This document shows positions 42,686 to 49,946 of a stretch of DNA of 64,000 nucleotides, in pieces. Source of the stretch: AP-15 sp963833745. GTDB lineage: Bacteria > Pseudomonadota > Alphaproteobacteria > ATCC43930 > CGMCC-115725. The notes under the pieces were generated by a model. That model did no database searches. It had not been told where the DNA came from and was given only the letters and a program-made list of their open reading frames with translations. How positions within the stretch are numbered: position 1 is the stretch's first letter; each line of letters begins with the position of its first letter. Where the stretch lies: assembly GCA_963833745.1 (NCBI GenBank), contig CAWHZD010000001.1, forward strand, positions 310,001-374,000. Reading direction: 5' to 3'. Both the position numbers and the translations under genes were made by a program.

Positions 42686-42714
42686 TTGACAAGAGACAGA
42701 CCTGTCTCTCACAT
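42686..42714 (+). promoter_or_regulatory. promoter for the MFS gene, overlapped by the operator
   Basis: A perfect TTGACA (42686-42691) is followed after 17 bp by TCACAT (42709-42714), a weak -10 box. The 17-bp spacer consists almost entirely of the palindrome at 42692-42709. A bound repressor would block polymerase directly. Confidence 0.5.
42692..42709. promoter_or_regulatory. TetR operator palindrome
   Basis: AGAGACAG-AC-CTGTCTCT is a perfect inverted repeat with 8-bp arms and a 2-bp centre. It sits between the divergent tetR-type gene (start 42659) and MFS gene (start 42749). Arm length and location are those of TetR-family operators. Confidence 0.8.
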
Positions 42715-42748
42715 TGTCGCTCACCAGACGTAATCGAAGGCGAGGCCG

Positions 42749-44023
42749 GTGGCAAGACCGAGAAAGCTGCACTACGCGTGGGTGGTCGCCGCGATCACCT
42801 TTTTGACCTTGCTCGGAGCAGCCGGCGTGCGCGCCACGCCCGGCGTGCTGATCGTGCCGCTCGAAACTGAATTCGGCTGGTCGCGTGCGACGATCTCGTT
42901 CGCGGTCGGGGTCAACATCTTTCTCTACGGGCTGATCGGCCCGTTCGCGGCGGCGGTGATGGACCGGTTCGGGCTGCGCCGCACGATGCTCGCGGCACTG
43001 GCGCTGATCGCGACCGGCGTCGCGCTGACGCCGCTGATGAGGCAGCCGTGGCAACTGGTGTTGCTGTGGGGCGTCGTCGTCGGGATCGGCAGCGGCTCGA
43101 CAGCGTTGGTGCTGGGGGCCACGGTCGCCGCGCGGTGGTTTGCGGTGCGCCGCGGGCTGGTGATGGGCGTGCTGACCGCCAGCACGGCAACCGGCCAGTT
43201 GGTCTTTCTGCCGCTCCTGGCGAGCCTCGCTGTCGATCACGGCTGGCGCATGGTGTCGCTCGTGGTGGCAGCGGTGGCGGTCGGGCTGATCCCGCTCGTG
43301 GCCTTGCTGATGCGCGACCGTCCCGGCGACATCGGCCTTGCCCCCTATGGTGCCGACCCCGGCGCTCCGCCAACTGCCGCCAGCCGCGGCAATCCGGCGG
43401 CAACCGCCATCCTCGCCTTGCGTGACGGGTTGCGCTCGCGCGATTTCTGGCTGCTTGCCGGCAGTTTTTTCATCTGTGGAGCCTCGACCAACGGCCTGAT
43501 CGGCACCCATTTGATCCCGGCCTGCGTCGATCACGGCATCCCCGCGGTCCGGGGCGCGGGCCTCCTTGCCGCGATGGGCATCTTCGACTTCGTCGGCACG
43601 ACCCTGTCGGGCTGGCTCAGCGACCGCTGGAGCAATCGTGGTCTCCTCGCCTGGTATTACGGGCTGCGCGGGTTGTCGCTGATGTATCTGCCGTTCGCCT
43701 TCGACATGTCGTTCTATGGCCTGCCCGTGTTTGCGGTGTTCTACGGGCTCGACTGGATCGCGACCGTGCCGCCGACCGTGCGGCTGACCGCGCAGATCTT
43801 TGGCAGCGCCCGCGGCCCGATCATCTTCGGTTGGATTGCCGCGGCGCACCAAATGGGTGCAGCAATCGCCGCCTTTGGCGCCGGAGCGCTGCGGACAGCG
43901 CTCGGCACCTATCTTGAAGCCTTCATGCTCGCCGGTTTCTTGTGCCTGGGTGCGGCGCTGATGGTGCTGTTGATCGGCCCCGGCGGCCGCGAGGAACTGC
44001 CGGCGCCGGTCCTCGCGGAATAG
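42749..44023 (+). CDS. MFS transporter (OFA/monocarboxylate-like)
   Basis: 424 aa from GTG 42749. Twelve predicted helices; start LHYAWVVAAITFLTLLGAAG, GWSRATISFAVGVNIFLYGL, the A-type loop DRFGLRRTMLAALAL, GVLTASTATGQLVFLPLLA and SDRWSNRGLLAWYYGLRG. The N-terminal motif is that of oxalate/formate and monocarboxylate-type permeases. It is controlled, by inference, by the divergent TetR protein. Confidence 0.9.
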   Translation: MARPRKLHYAWVVAAITFLTLLGAAGVRATPGVLIVPLETEFGWSRATISFAVGVNIFLYGLIGPFAAAVMDRFGLRRTMLAALALIATGVALTPLMRQPWQLVLLWGVVVGIGSGSTALVLGATVAARWFAVRRGLVMGVLTASTATGQLVFLPLLASLAVDHGWRMVSLVVAAVAVGLIPLVALLMRDRPGDIGLAPYGADPGAPPTAASRGNPAATAILALRDGLRSRDFWLLAGSFFICGASTNGLIGTHLIPACVDHGIPAVRGAGLLAAMGIFDFVGTTLSGWLSDRWSNRGLLAWYYGLRGLSLMYLPFAFDMSFYGLPVFAVFYGLDWIATVPPTVRLTAQIFGSARGPIIFGWIAAAHQMGAAIAAFGAGALRTALGTYLEAFMLAGFLCLGAALMVLLIGPGGREELPAPVLAE

Positions 44024-44103
44024 CGGCGCTCGCATTACCGGCTGGATAGCCGGATCGGTTGGCCGCCGACCATTGCGTTCGTCTGCAGAGGATCGCTTCA
44101 ATC

Positions 44104-44193
44104 CATTCAGCACCTGGCCATTCAGCACCTGGCCATTCAGCACCTGGCCATTCAGCACCTGGCCATTCAGCACCTGGCCATTCAGCACCTGGA
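44104..44193. repeat. 15-bp minisatellite, six copies
   Basis: CATTCAGCACCTGGC is repeated six times head to tail without error (last unit ends GGA). It lies in the 242-bp gap between the MFS stop and the small lipoprotein gene. Open frames through it are simple repeats (VLNGQ or FSTWP) and are not genes. Confidence 0.95.
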
Positions 44194-44265
44194 GCGACGT
44201 CGCGCAACGCCGTCCAGCGGCACCCGCCGGTCTGGTCCCCCCGTCTCACAGCGGGCGCAGGCCCT

Positions 44266-44484
44266 TTAGTCTTGGGGCAATTGATAGGTATGCGGGAGGG
44301 TGGTCGTCACATTCGGATCGGGAATCTTCAGCGAATCCGACTGGGTCATCCTGACCGCCGAGATGTCGTCCGAAATCCCGTTTACATTCTGTACGTCGCT
44401 GGCGCGTTCGGGCGCGCCGATGCTGCAACCGGCAGCAGTGGCGAGTGTCAATGCGACGACGAAGCCGAGGCGCAACAAGGCCAT
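44266..44484 (-). CDS. small lipoprotein
   Basis: 72 aa from ATG 44484, with a GGAG nearby. Signal peptide MALLRLGFVVALTLATAAGC ends in a lipobox (TAAGC), so Cys-20 would be lipidated and the roughly 52-residue mature protein anchored in a membrane facing the periplasm. The mature part is polar and I do not recognise it. It lies just downstream of a small membrane-protein gene on the same strand. Confidence 0.65.
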   Translation of the reverse strand: MALLRLGFVVALTLATAAGCSIGAPERASDVQNVNGISDDISAVRMTQSDSLKIPDPNVTTTLPHTYQLPQD

Positions 44485-44496
44485 CTATCACTCCGT

Positions 44497-44631
44497 TTAA
44501 TGAAAGAGCGCGTAGGCTACCGCGAATAGAACCACGACCAGCACCAGCGACACCAGCAACACGTAACGCACCACCCCCTCTTTGGTGGCTTGACGCGCTT
44601 CGGTCGCGCTCACGACGATTGGTTTTTTCAC
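44497..44631 (-). CDS. small single-helix membrane protein
   Basis: 44 aa from GTG 44631 (KKPIVVSATEARQATKEGVV RYV) with GGGCAGG before it; an upstream ATG at 44745 gives a less plausible N-terminus. A charged cytoplasmic head is followed by one helix, VLLVSLVLVVVLFAVAYALF. The ATEARQ-x-VRYVLxxSL pattern is familiar from short conserved proteins of Rhizobiales and relatives with no known function. Confidence 0.6.
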   Translation of the reverse strand: MKKPIVVSATEARQATKEGVVRYVLLVSLVLVVVLFAVAYALFH

Positions 44632-44818
44632 CCTGCCCGGTCCCTTGCTGCCGTGACCTTCTGCTGTGAAAACACAAAGCAGCGGCCTTCGATCCGAGAA
44701 GATCAAAGACGGGCAGCCGGAGGGATCAAAGCGCGTTGACGTCATCGCCGGTGCGGCCTAAATCTGTCGGCGTGGCCTTAGCGACGACGCATGGCCGGCG
44801 CTGCCGGCGAATTAGCGT

Positions 44819-44841
44819 CCCGAACCCTGCATGGGTTCGGG
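44819..44841 (+). promoter_or_regulatory. 9-bp perfect hairpin in the leader of the ACT-domain gene
   Basis: CCCGAACCC (44819-44827) pairs with GGGTTCGGG (44833-44841) over a TGCAT loop, about 40 bp before the ATG at 44881. It could attenuate or stabilise the transcript. No T-run follows. Confidence 0.35.
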
Positions 44842-44880
44842 CTTTGCTCATTCGCCCTGTCTTCGCCGAGGATCATGACC

Positions 44881-45177
44881 ATGTCGTCCGTTGCTGCGAC
44901 CGTTGCTGAGAACAATCTTACTGAAACCACTTTCTTTTCCGTTCACGCACAGGCTGAGCCGGGGGTGATGCCGCGCGTGCTCGAACTCTTTGCCAAGCGC
45001 GGATTGGTGCCGTCTTTTTGGCGCAGTGCGGTATGCGGGGCCGATCAGGCGCGGTTGACCATTGAGATTCAGATGAGCGGGCTCGGCTACGAAATCAGTG
45101 AATACATCACCGCCTGCCTGCGGCAAATCGCCTCTGTCGAGTCCGTGCTGACACTGTGCCGGGATCGCGGGGACTGA
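44881..45177 (+). CDS. ACT-domain small protein
   Basis: 98 aa from ATG 44881 (GAGG nine bases upstream; ATG 44875 is the alternative). One ACT-like domain: TETTFFSVHAQAEPGVMPRV, LELFAKRGLVPSFWRSAV, LTIEIQMSGLGYEIS. The composition and length resemble the regulatory small subunits of acetolactate synthase (IlvM type), but no large subunit is nearby. It ends inside the next gene's upstream region, 17 bp before its GTG, so they may be co-transcribed. Confidence 0.7.
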   Translation: MSSVAATVAENNLTETTFFSVHAQAEPGVMPRVLELFAKRGLVPSFWRSAVCGADQARLTIEIQMSGLGYEISEYITACLRQIASVESVLTLCRDRGD

Positions 45178-45194
45178 TCGGAGAGCGGAGCGCT

Positions 45195-46046
45195 GTGTCG
45201 TTTGTCGACCATATCCGCCAATGCAACAATTACGACCCGGCGCGGGCCGTGCCGCTTTTTGCCGGGCCCGACCGGATCGGTCTCGTGCGCCGCGACAATG
45301 CCGAGGCGTTGCAGCGCTTTCCCAAGGTCTTCCGGGTCGCGGGCGACAAGGTCGATCTGGTTGCGCAGGGTGACATCAATGCGATCAGTCAGGCGGTCGA
45401 CCGGGTCGTCGATGCGCTCGTCGCCGAACGGCAAATCCCGAAGACCCGCTACGAAACGTTCGATGTCGCAGTGCGGTGGGGGGCATCGCCGATCTTCCGA
45501 TTGGATCGGGGTGCTGTCCCGTTTTTTGGAACGCGCGCCTATGGCGTCCATCTCAACGGTTATCGCCGTGACGGGGATGCGGTGCTGCTGTGGGTCGGGC
45601 GCCGCGCCCCGGACAAGCGGGTGGCCCCGGACAAGCTCGACAATCTGGTTGCCGGCGGGATCGGCAACGGGCACGGCCTGGTCGAGACCCTGTTCAAGGA
45701 GGCCGACGAGGAAGCCATGATCCCACGCGACCTGATCGCGCAGGCGGTCCCGGCAGGTGCCGTCTCCTATCGCATGGAAACGGCACTCGGCATCCGCGAC
45801 GACGTGCTGTTCGTCTATGATCTCGAAGTACCGGCCGATTTCATGCCGCACAACCAAGATGGCGAGTTCGTCGATTTTGCCTTGATGCCGGCGGAGGCGG
45901 TGCTGGACCGCATCCGCACGAGTTTTGACTTCAAGTTCAACGTCAATCTCGTCATCCTCGATTTCGCGGTACGGCGCGGGCTGTTGCGCTCCGATGACCC
46001 GGAATATCTCGAAGTGGCGTCCGGCCTGCATCGCCCTCTCGACTGA
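45195..46046 (+). CDS. DUF4743/NUDIX hydrolase (thiamin-pyrophosphokinase-associated type)
   Basis: 283 aa from GTG 45195 with GGAG at 45187-45190. The N-terminal DUF4743 part has FVDHIRQCNNYDPARAVPLF and RYETFDVAVRWGASPIFRLD. The NUDIX box follows in GGIGNGHGLVETLFKEADEE, with the catalytic E-x-EADEEA helix. The arrangement matches the NUDIX domain fused to thiamin pyrophosphokinase in yeast Tnr3 and its bacterial stand-alone relatives. It probably hydrolyses damaged thiamin diphosphates or other diphosphates. Confidence 0.88.
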   Translation: MSFVDHIRQCNNYDPARAVPLFAGPDRIGLVRRDNAEALQRFPKVFRVAGDKVDLVAQGDINAISQAVDRVVDALVAERQIPKTRYETFDVAVRWGASPIFRLDRGAVPFFGTRAYGVHLNGYRRDGDAVLLWVGRRAPDKRVAPDKLDNLVAGGIGNGHGLVETLFKEADEEAMIPRDLIAQAVPAGAVSYRMETALGIRDDVLFVYDLEVPADFMPHNQDGEFVDFALMPAEAVLDRIRTSFDFKFNVNLVILDFAVRRGLLRSDDPEYLEVASGLHRPLD

Positions 46047-46066
46047 AACGGCGCGAGCCGTCCGCC

Positions 46067-46489
46067 TCAACCGCAGCGGGCGGGTTTGCGGACCAAGGTG
46101 AGACGGTTGCGGCCGCCTTCGCGGCGATAGCGTGCCTCGTCGACCAGCGAGCGCAGGATATGCAGCCCGAGCCCGCCGACCGGCCGCTCGGTCGGCGCCA
46201 CGTCGAATTCGGGTGAGCGCTCCGCCAGCGGGTCGAATGGCGCGCCGTCGTCGCTGAAATCGATCTCGATCCGCCCGGGCTCCGCGGCGAGCGCGACCTC
46301 GATCCGCCCCTCCGACGCGCCGCCTGGATAGCCGTAACGGACGGCGTTGGTGAACAGCTCCTCGAGGATGATCGACAGCCGAGCCCGCTCGGGGTCCGGC
46401 AGGCCGCAGCGACAGGCGAATTTCTCGGCGAACTCGACCAGGCGGGGGAGGTCCGCCTCGACCCCGCGCGCCCAAAAGACTGCGTTCAT
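46067..46489 (-). CDS. anti-sigma factor-type serine kinase (RsbW/SpoIIAB-like)
   Basis: 140 aa. GHKL ATPase fold: N-box IILEELFTNAVRYGY at about 41-55, G1 box SDDGAPFDP at 79-87, and GGLGLHILRSLVDEARYRRE from 105. Short size and lack of other domains mark it as a stand-alone serine-protein kinase of the partner-switching type, which phosphorylates a STAS-domain antagonist. The next gene upstream encodes a STAS domain. Confidence 0.85.
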   Translation of the reverse strand: MNAVFWARGVEADLPRLVEFAEKFACRCGLPDPERARLSIILEELFTNAVRYGYPGGASEGRIEVALAAEPGRIEIDFSDDGAPFDPLAERSPEFDVAPTERPVGGLGLHILRSLVDEARYRREGGRNRLTLVRKPARCG

Positions 46490-46493
46490 CGTC

Positions 46494-47816
46494 TCAGACG
46501 GTCAGGTCGAGCCCGTCAAAGGCGGCGATCACCTCGACCTTGTGGCCGTCGCGGCTGATCTCTTCGAACCGCACGGTCTCGCCGAACACCGCTTCGATCA
46601 TGCGGTCGTCGTAAGCCGGCTCGTGATGAAACAGCACCAGCCGTTTGACCTGCGCCGCTTGCGCCAGCTCAACTGCGACGATATTGCTCGAATGCCCCCA
46701 ATCCTCTTTTACCGACACCGTGTCCGCCAACGAATACATCGCGTCGAAGATCAACAAATCCGCATTTCGGTAGAAATGCACAAACGGGTAGGATTCGTCC
46801 AGCACGGAATATTTGTGCTCGCAATCGGTCGAATAGACGATCGACTTGTCGCCGCGTGAAAAGCGGTAGCCATAAGATTCGCCGGCGTGAAACTGCTGGA
46901 TCGGCAATACCGACAGCCCGGCCACCTGGTGGCTGCGGCCGGGAACCAGTTCGACAAATTCTATTGTCGCAGCGAGCGACTGGAAATCCACCGGGAAGCC
47001 GGGTTCCTGATGCTGGCGTCGCAGCGCGTCGCGCAAGGTTTTATGACAGCCGTGAATGCGGATGACGTTGCCCGGAATGTAAGCCGGCGGGAAAAACGGG
47101 AAGCCCATGACGTGATCCCAGTGCAGATGCGACAGGAACACGTTGAAGCAGTGCTTGCGCTGGGGCCCGTGCTCGACGAGGAGGTGACGGCCGAATTCGC
47201 GCAAACCGGTACCGAGGTCGCACAGCACGTATTCGTCGCCGCCGGCGGCGATCTCGACGCAAGCGGTATTGCCGCCAAAGGCGCCGCGCACCGAAAACGG
47301 CAACTCGCGGTCGATAAAGGCCTCGATCGCCTCGGGCGTCGCGAGATCGCGGCCACGCGCCGTCAGCAGCGCATCGCGCACTTTGCCGCGCACCGCCGCT
47401 GCGTTGAGCGGGGTCGGCAGTGAGCCGCGGCTGCCCCAAAAATGGACGCGTATCGGTGCTGCCTCGGCCGGCGAGCGCGCTGTGGTCGCGCCGGCGGCGA
47501 TTGCCGCGTCGACATTCTCGAAGACTGCGATCACCTCTGAAAAGCGGCTGATCGCGAAGATTTCGCCGACGACGCTGTTGAGGCAGGCAACGACGATGCG
47601 GCGCTCTTTCGGCTTCAACCTTGAAGCCGCCATCAACGCGCGCAAACCGGCGCTCGAAATGTACTCGACGGCGGTGAAGTCGACGACGACATCGGCGGCT
47701 CCGGCGCGCGCCGCGACGAGCAGCCGATCCTGAAACGTGGCACTCGTCAAATTGTCGATACGGCCGACCGGCCGCAGCACCAGCATGCCGTCCTGACGTG
47801 CTTCGCCAATTTCCAC
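46494..47816 (-). CDS. STAS-domain / MBL-fold hydrolase fusion
   Basis: 440 aa from GTG 47816 with AGGAGG at 47822-47827. Residues 1-110 are a STAS (anti-anti-sigma) domain with VDFTAVEYISSAGLRALMAA, where Ser-54 or Ser-55 is the expected phosphorylation site. Residues 122-440 are a metallo-beta-lactamase hydrolase: VHFWGSRGSLPTP, GGNTACVEI, LCDLGTGLREFG, HLHWDH at 230-235, YSTDCEHK and LVLFHHEP. The MBL part resembles PhnP-like phosphodiesterases. The adjacent RsbW-like kinase (4 bp downstream) is a natural partner, suggesting that a hydrolase is controlled by partner switching. Confidence 0.85.
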   Translation of the reverse strand: MEIGEARQDGMLVLRPVGRIDNLTSATFQDRLLVAARAGAADVVVDFTAVEYISSAGLRALMAASRLKPKERRIVVACLNSVVGEIFAISRFSEVIAVFENVDAAIAAGATTARSPAEAAPIRVHFWGSRGSLPTPLNAAAVRGKVRDALLTARGRDLATPEAIEAFIDRELPFSVRGAFGGNTACVEIAAGGDEYVLCDLGTGLREFGRHLLVEHGPQRKHCFNVFLSHLHWDHVMGFPFFPPAYIPGNVIRIHGCHKTLRDALRRQHQEPGFPVDFQSLAATIEFVELVPGRSHQVAGLSVLPIQQFHAGESYGYRFSRGDKSIVYSTDCEHKYSVLDESYPFVHFYRNADLLIFDAMYSLADTVSVKEDWGHSSNIVAVELAQAAQVKRLVLFHHEPAYDDRMIEAVFGETVRFEEISRDGHKVEVIAAFDGLDLTV

Positions 47817-47993
47817 GGCCAGCCTCCTGCGCGCCCGTTCTGCGCGATATTCCGGTACAAATCGAGCGCGCGCAAGCGTGGCGCAGACAGCCATGCCGCG
47901 GTCGTGCCGCCCCCGCGCGCGCCCGATTTGACTCGGCCCCAGCCGCCCACTAGCATGCAGCCGGCATACGCCGTGTCGATCCCGCTCATCGGT

Positions 47994-48085
47994 GGAGGGG
48001 TGGCCGAGTGGCTGAAGGCGGCGGTTTGCTAAACCGTTATAGGGCTAACCCCCTATCGTGAGTTCGAATCTCATCCCCTCCGCCA
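47994..48085 (+). tRNA. tRNA-Ser (GCU)
   Basis: 92 nt with encoded CCA. Acceptor stem GGAGGGG (47994-48000) pairs with CCCCTCC (48075-48081), discriminator G, then CCA 48083-48085. The D-loop has TGGCCGAGTGG, the anticodon arm CGGTTTGCTAAACCG gives anticodon GCT, a long variable arm follows, and the T-arm is GTGAGTTCGAATCTCA. Reads AGC and AGU serine codons. Confidence 0.98.
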
Positions 48086-48173
48086 TTCCTCTATTTTACC
48101 ACATGATATCGATGGGAAGGTGGGTCACTGTCGATCGATCCCCATCCCTCACCCTATCTGTCTCGGTCGAATG

Positions 48174-48412
48174 ATGACGAATGACGGCGGTCGAGCCCAT
48201 ATCGACAAAATAGCGCTGCTCGACCTGACCGACGACGAGCACCGCGCCCTCGTCCGGCTCTGAAGCGCGTGATCGACAAAGACCCCTACCCGATGGCACC
48301 GCTGCTCGACCGGCTGAAGGCGAAGCTGGCGCCGCCGGTGCCGCGACCGGAACCGCTGCGGCCCGGCATGGGGTCGACCCGCGATCAGAGGCGACGGCGC
48401 TGGCGAGGCTGA
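48174..48412 (+). pseudogene. small conserved alphaproteobacterial protein with a one-base deletion
   Basis: From ATG 48174 the frame reads MTNDGGRAHIDKIALLDLTD then DEHRALVRL and stops. Adding one base at about 48259-48262 (CTCTG for CTCCTG) restores LLKRVIDKDPYPMAPLLDRL, KAKLAPPVPRPEPLRPG and a basic tail to TGA 48410. The DLTDDEH...LKRxIDxDxxPxxPxLxxLK pattern is that of short conserved proteins of unknown function common in Rhizobiales and relatives. Likely a sequencing deletion or a recent lesion. Confidence 0.55.
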
Positions 48413-48552
48413 CGCTGATCGCTGTTTGTTTGGGGTTGTTGCTTTCCGCGTGTGGCGGCGGCCGGGGGGATGCTTTCGCGGGACCAGATCCGGGCGGCGG
48501 CTACCCTTGTCCGAATAATGCCTTCGAAGACTGCGCCGATCCCAGCCGGTGA
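48409..48552 (+). CDS. possible small lipoprotein without a normal start codon
   Basis: A 47-codon frame reads LTLIAVCLGLLLSACGGGRG and then a Gly/Pro/Cys-rich segment ending at TGA 48550. LLSAC is a convincing lipobox, but there is no in-frame ATG, GTG or TTG; only CTG at 48409 or 48415. Either CTG is used or another indel hides the start. It follows the small frameshifted gene directly. Confidence 0.35.
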   Translation: MTLIAVCLGLLLSACGGGRGDAFAGPDPGGGYPCPNNAFEDCADPSR

Positions 48553-48575
48553 AGAGGTCGCAGCGCGGCCCGCCG

Positions 48576-48830
48576 ATGACGCTCGGCAACGCCCCGGCGG
48601 CGGGCACGCGGTTGATCGTATGGTGCCTCGATTGCGCCATCGGGTCGAGCCTCAGCGGATCTCCCCTGGCGGTCGCTTATGGCCAAATGGCGGCGAGACC
48701 GGCGATGATCGCCGCCCATAGTCCCAGCGGCAAAAGTGCGATCACGACAATCGCCGCCCGAGGGCTAACAGGCTGTTGCCGTGTCGCAGCCCGAAAATCG
48801 AAAAGACGGTGGACGTGGTGGAGATAAGCC
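48576..48830 (+). pseudogene. degenerate small zinc-ribbon-like protein gene
   Basis: ATG 48576 begins MTLGNAPAAGTRLIVWCLDC, a start I associate with short conserved alphaproteobacterial proteins. Related pieces then appear in other frames: RHRVEP, LAVAYGQ and a final CRSPKIEKTVDVV. At least two frame changes would be needed to join them, so the gene looks decayed. The assignment rests on pattern memory and is tentative. Confidence 0.3.
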
Positions 48831-49174
48831 ATTCCCGAGCCTTGACCATAACCTGTCTGTCGAACGTCCCTCGGATTGTGAAATGTTCCGTTCGACTGGA
48901 CCATTTTTAGGGCATAGCAGTCAGCGCGACAGAGCGGCGGGCATAAAGACGCCCCGCCGAAGCAGGGCTGGGGCTCGGCCTAGACGGAAGGGACACATTA
49001 TCCTCCAGGCCGTGAGCTGCCGATAGACGGCCGCGGAGTGGAGGCGTTCCGCCCGCAGCTCAGCGTCGTACTTGTTTACGCCCTCTTTATTGGCTTCGGG
49101 CCAGATCGCTCTCGAAATTTTATCGCTGCGGGATCTTCTATCTCGGCGTCGTGAAACAGACGCAGTTTTCCCCA
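48831..49174. other. gap without recognisable genes
   Basis: Frames here are short and show no family similarity. No integrase, attachment-site duplicate of the tRNA 3' end, or repeat is visible, although the position downstream of a tRNA gene would suit an old insertion. Confidence 0.35.
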
Positions 49175-49387
49175 ATGTCAGCCTTTGTCCCTCGACGTAT
49201 CTGCCCGCCCTACCACTTCGACATCAAACGCAACCGACGGGGTTATTGGATTGCCCGAGACCACGACGGCCTAACCGGCGGAACGTTTTTGACCTACAAG
49301 GATGCGGTGCGTTTCGCGCTGTTCGAGACCGGCGGCGATAGCACCCATATCCGCACCCTCCCGGAGCCCCGGGGGAAACCTGCATAA
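49175..49387 (+). CDS. small conserved protein of unknown function
   Basis: 70 aa from ATG 49175; a GTG at 49151 would add eight residues. The sequence PYHFDIKRNRRGYWIARDHD then GLTGGTFLTYKDAVRFALFE with GGD is compact and looks folded. Similar RNRRGYWIARDREG-type proteins occur in several alphaproteobacteria. The function is unknown, possibly nucleic-acid or ligand binding as in DUF2188-like folds. No clear ribosome-binding site. Confidence 0.55.
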   Translation: MSAFVPRRICPPYHFDIKRNRRGYWIARDHDGLTGGTFLTYKDAVRFALFETGGDSTHIRTLPEPRGKPA

Positions 49388-49640
49388 GTAGAAGCCACGA
49401 CCTCTCTGCGCGCAAAAAAAGGCCGGCGGTGTGATGCACTCCTTCGAGAGCAACGCGGAGACTGGTCTGCGCCGGCGGCGGCGAGGTGCGACAAATTGTC
49501 AATTTAGTGCTGGCGTCGCCGTTCGATAATCGACATAAACCTTACGTTCGAGGGTCATCGCCTCGGCACCCGCCAGTAGGCTCGCGGCAAGCGAGGGCTA
49601 CTCGGACAAAAACCAGAAGATGGAAAACTGGGAGGTTTTC

Positions 49641-49946
49641 ATGCGCAAGGTGCTCTGGGCGGCTGCCGTCATCGTGGGCCTTACCGCGGCAGCCAATGCC
49701 GCGCCCCCATCGACGCAGCAGGACGGAAGGGTCGTTACCGCCGTCGATCGATCCAATCGGAGTTTCGTGGCTCTATCCTATGCCGACGGCTCGACCAACA
49801 AGTACAAGACGACGGACCGTACGGTCTTCCGTGTCGGCAGCACGCCGACCAGCTGGACCGCGGTCAAAGCCGGATCAAAAGTCGTAATCGTCTACCACTT
49901 CGAGGGCCAGAGCCCGGTCGCCGATGAAGTCGTGATCGGCGACTGA
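49641..49946 (+). CDS. small periplasmic protein of unknown function
   Basis: 101 aa from ATG 49641 with GGGAGG at 49630-49635. Signal peptide MRKVLWAAAVIVGLTAAANA; the mature part is beta-rich, with VVTAVDRSNRSFVALSYADG and VKAGSKVVIVYHFEGQSP. This layout suggests a small OB- or SH3-like secreted domain. No family is recognised with certainty. Its 3' end overlaps that of trmB by 55 bp on the opposite strand. Confidence 0.65.
   Translation: MRKVLWAAAVIVGLTAAANAAPPSTQQDGRVVTAVDRSNRSFVALSYADGSTNKYKTTDRTVFRVGSTPTSWTAVKAGSKVVIVYHFEGQSPVADEVVIGD

Noticed and set aside
42656..44188. 510-codon minus-strand frame through the MFS gene
   Set aside because: Low-complexity Gln/Arg/His-rich product, including the VLNGQ minisatellite; it is the shadow of the membrane transporter.
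44104..44193. CRISPR array
   Set aside because: Units are contiguous 15-bp repeats without spacers; no cas genes are present.
45087..46475. 462-codon minus-strand frame opposite the NUDIX gene
   Set aside because: Arg-rich shadow with no domain; the + strand product has a complete NUDIX box.
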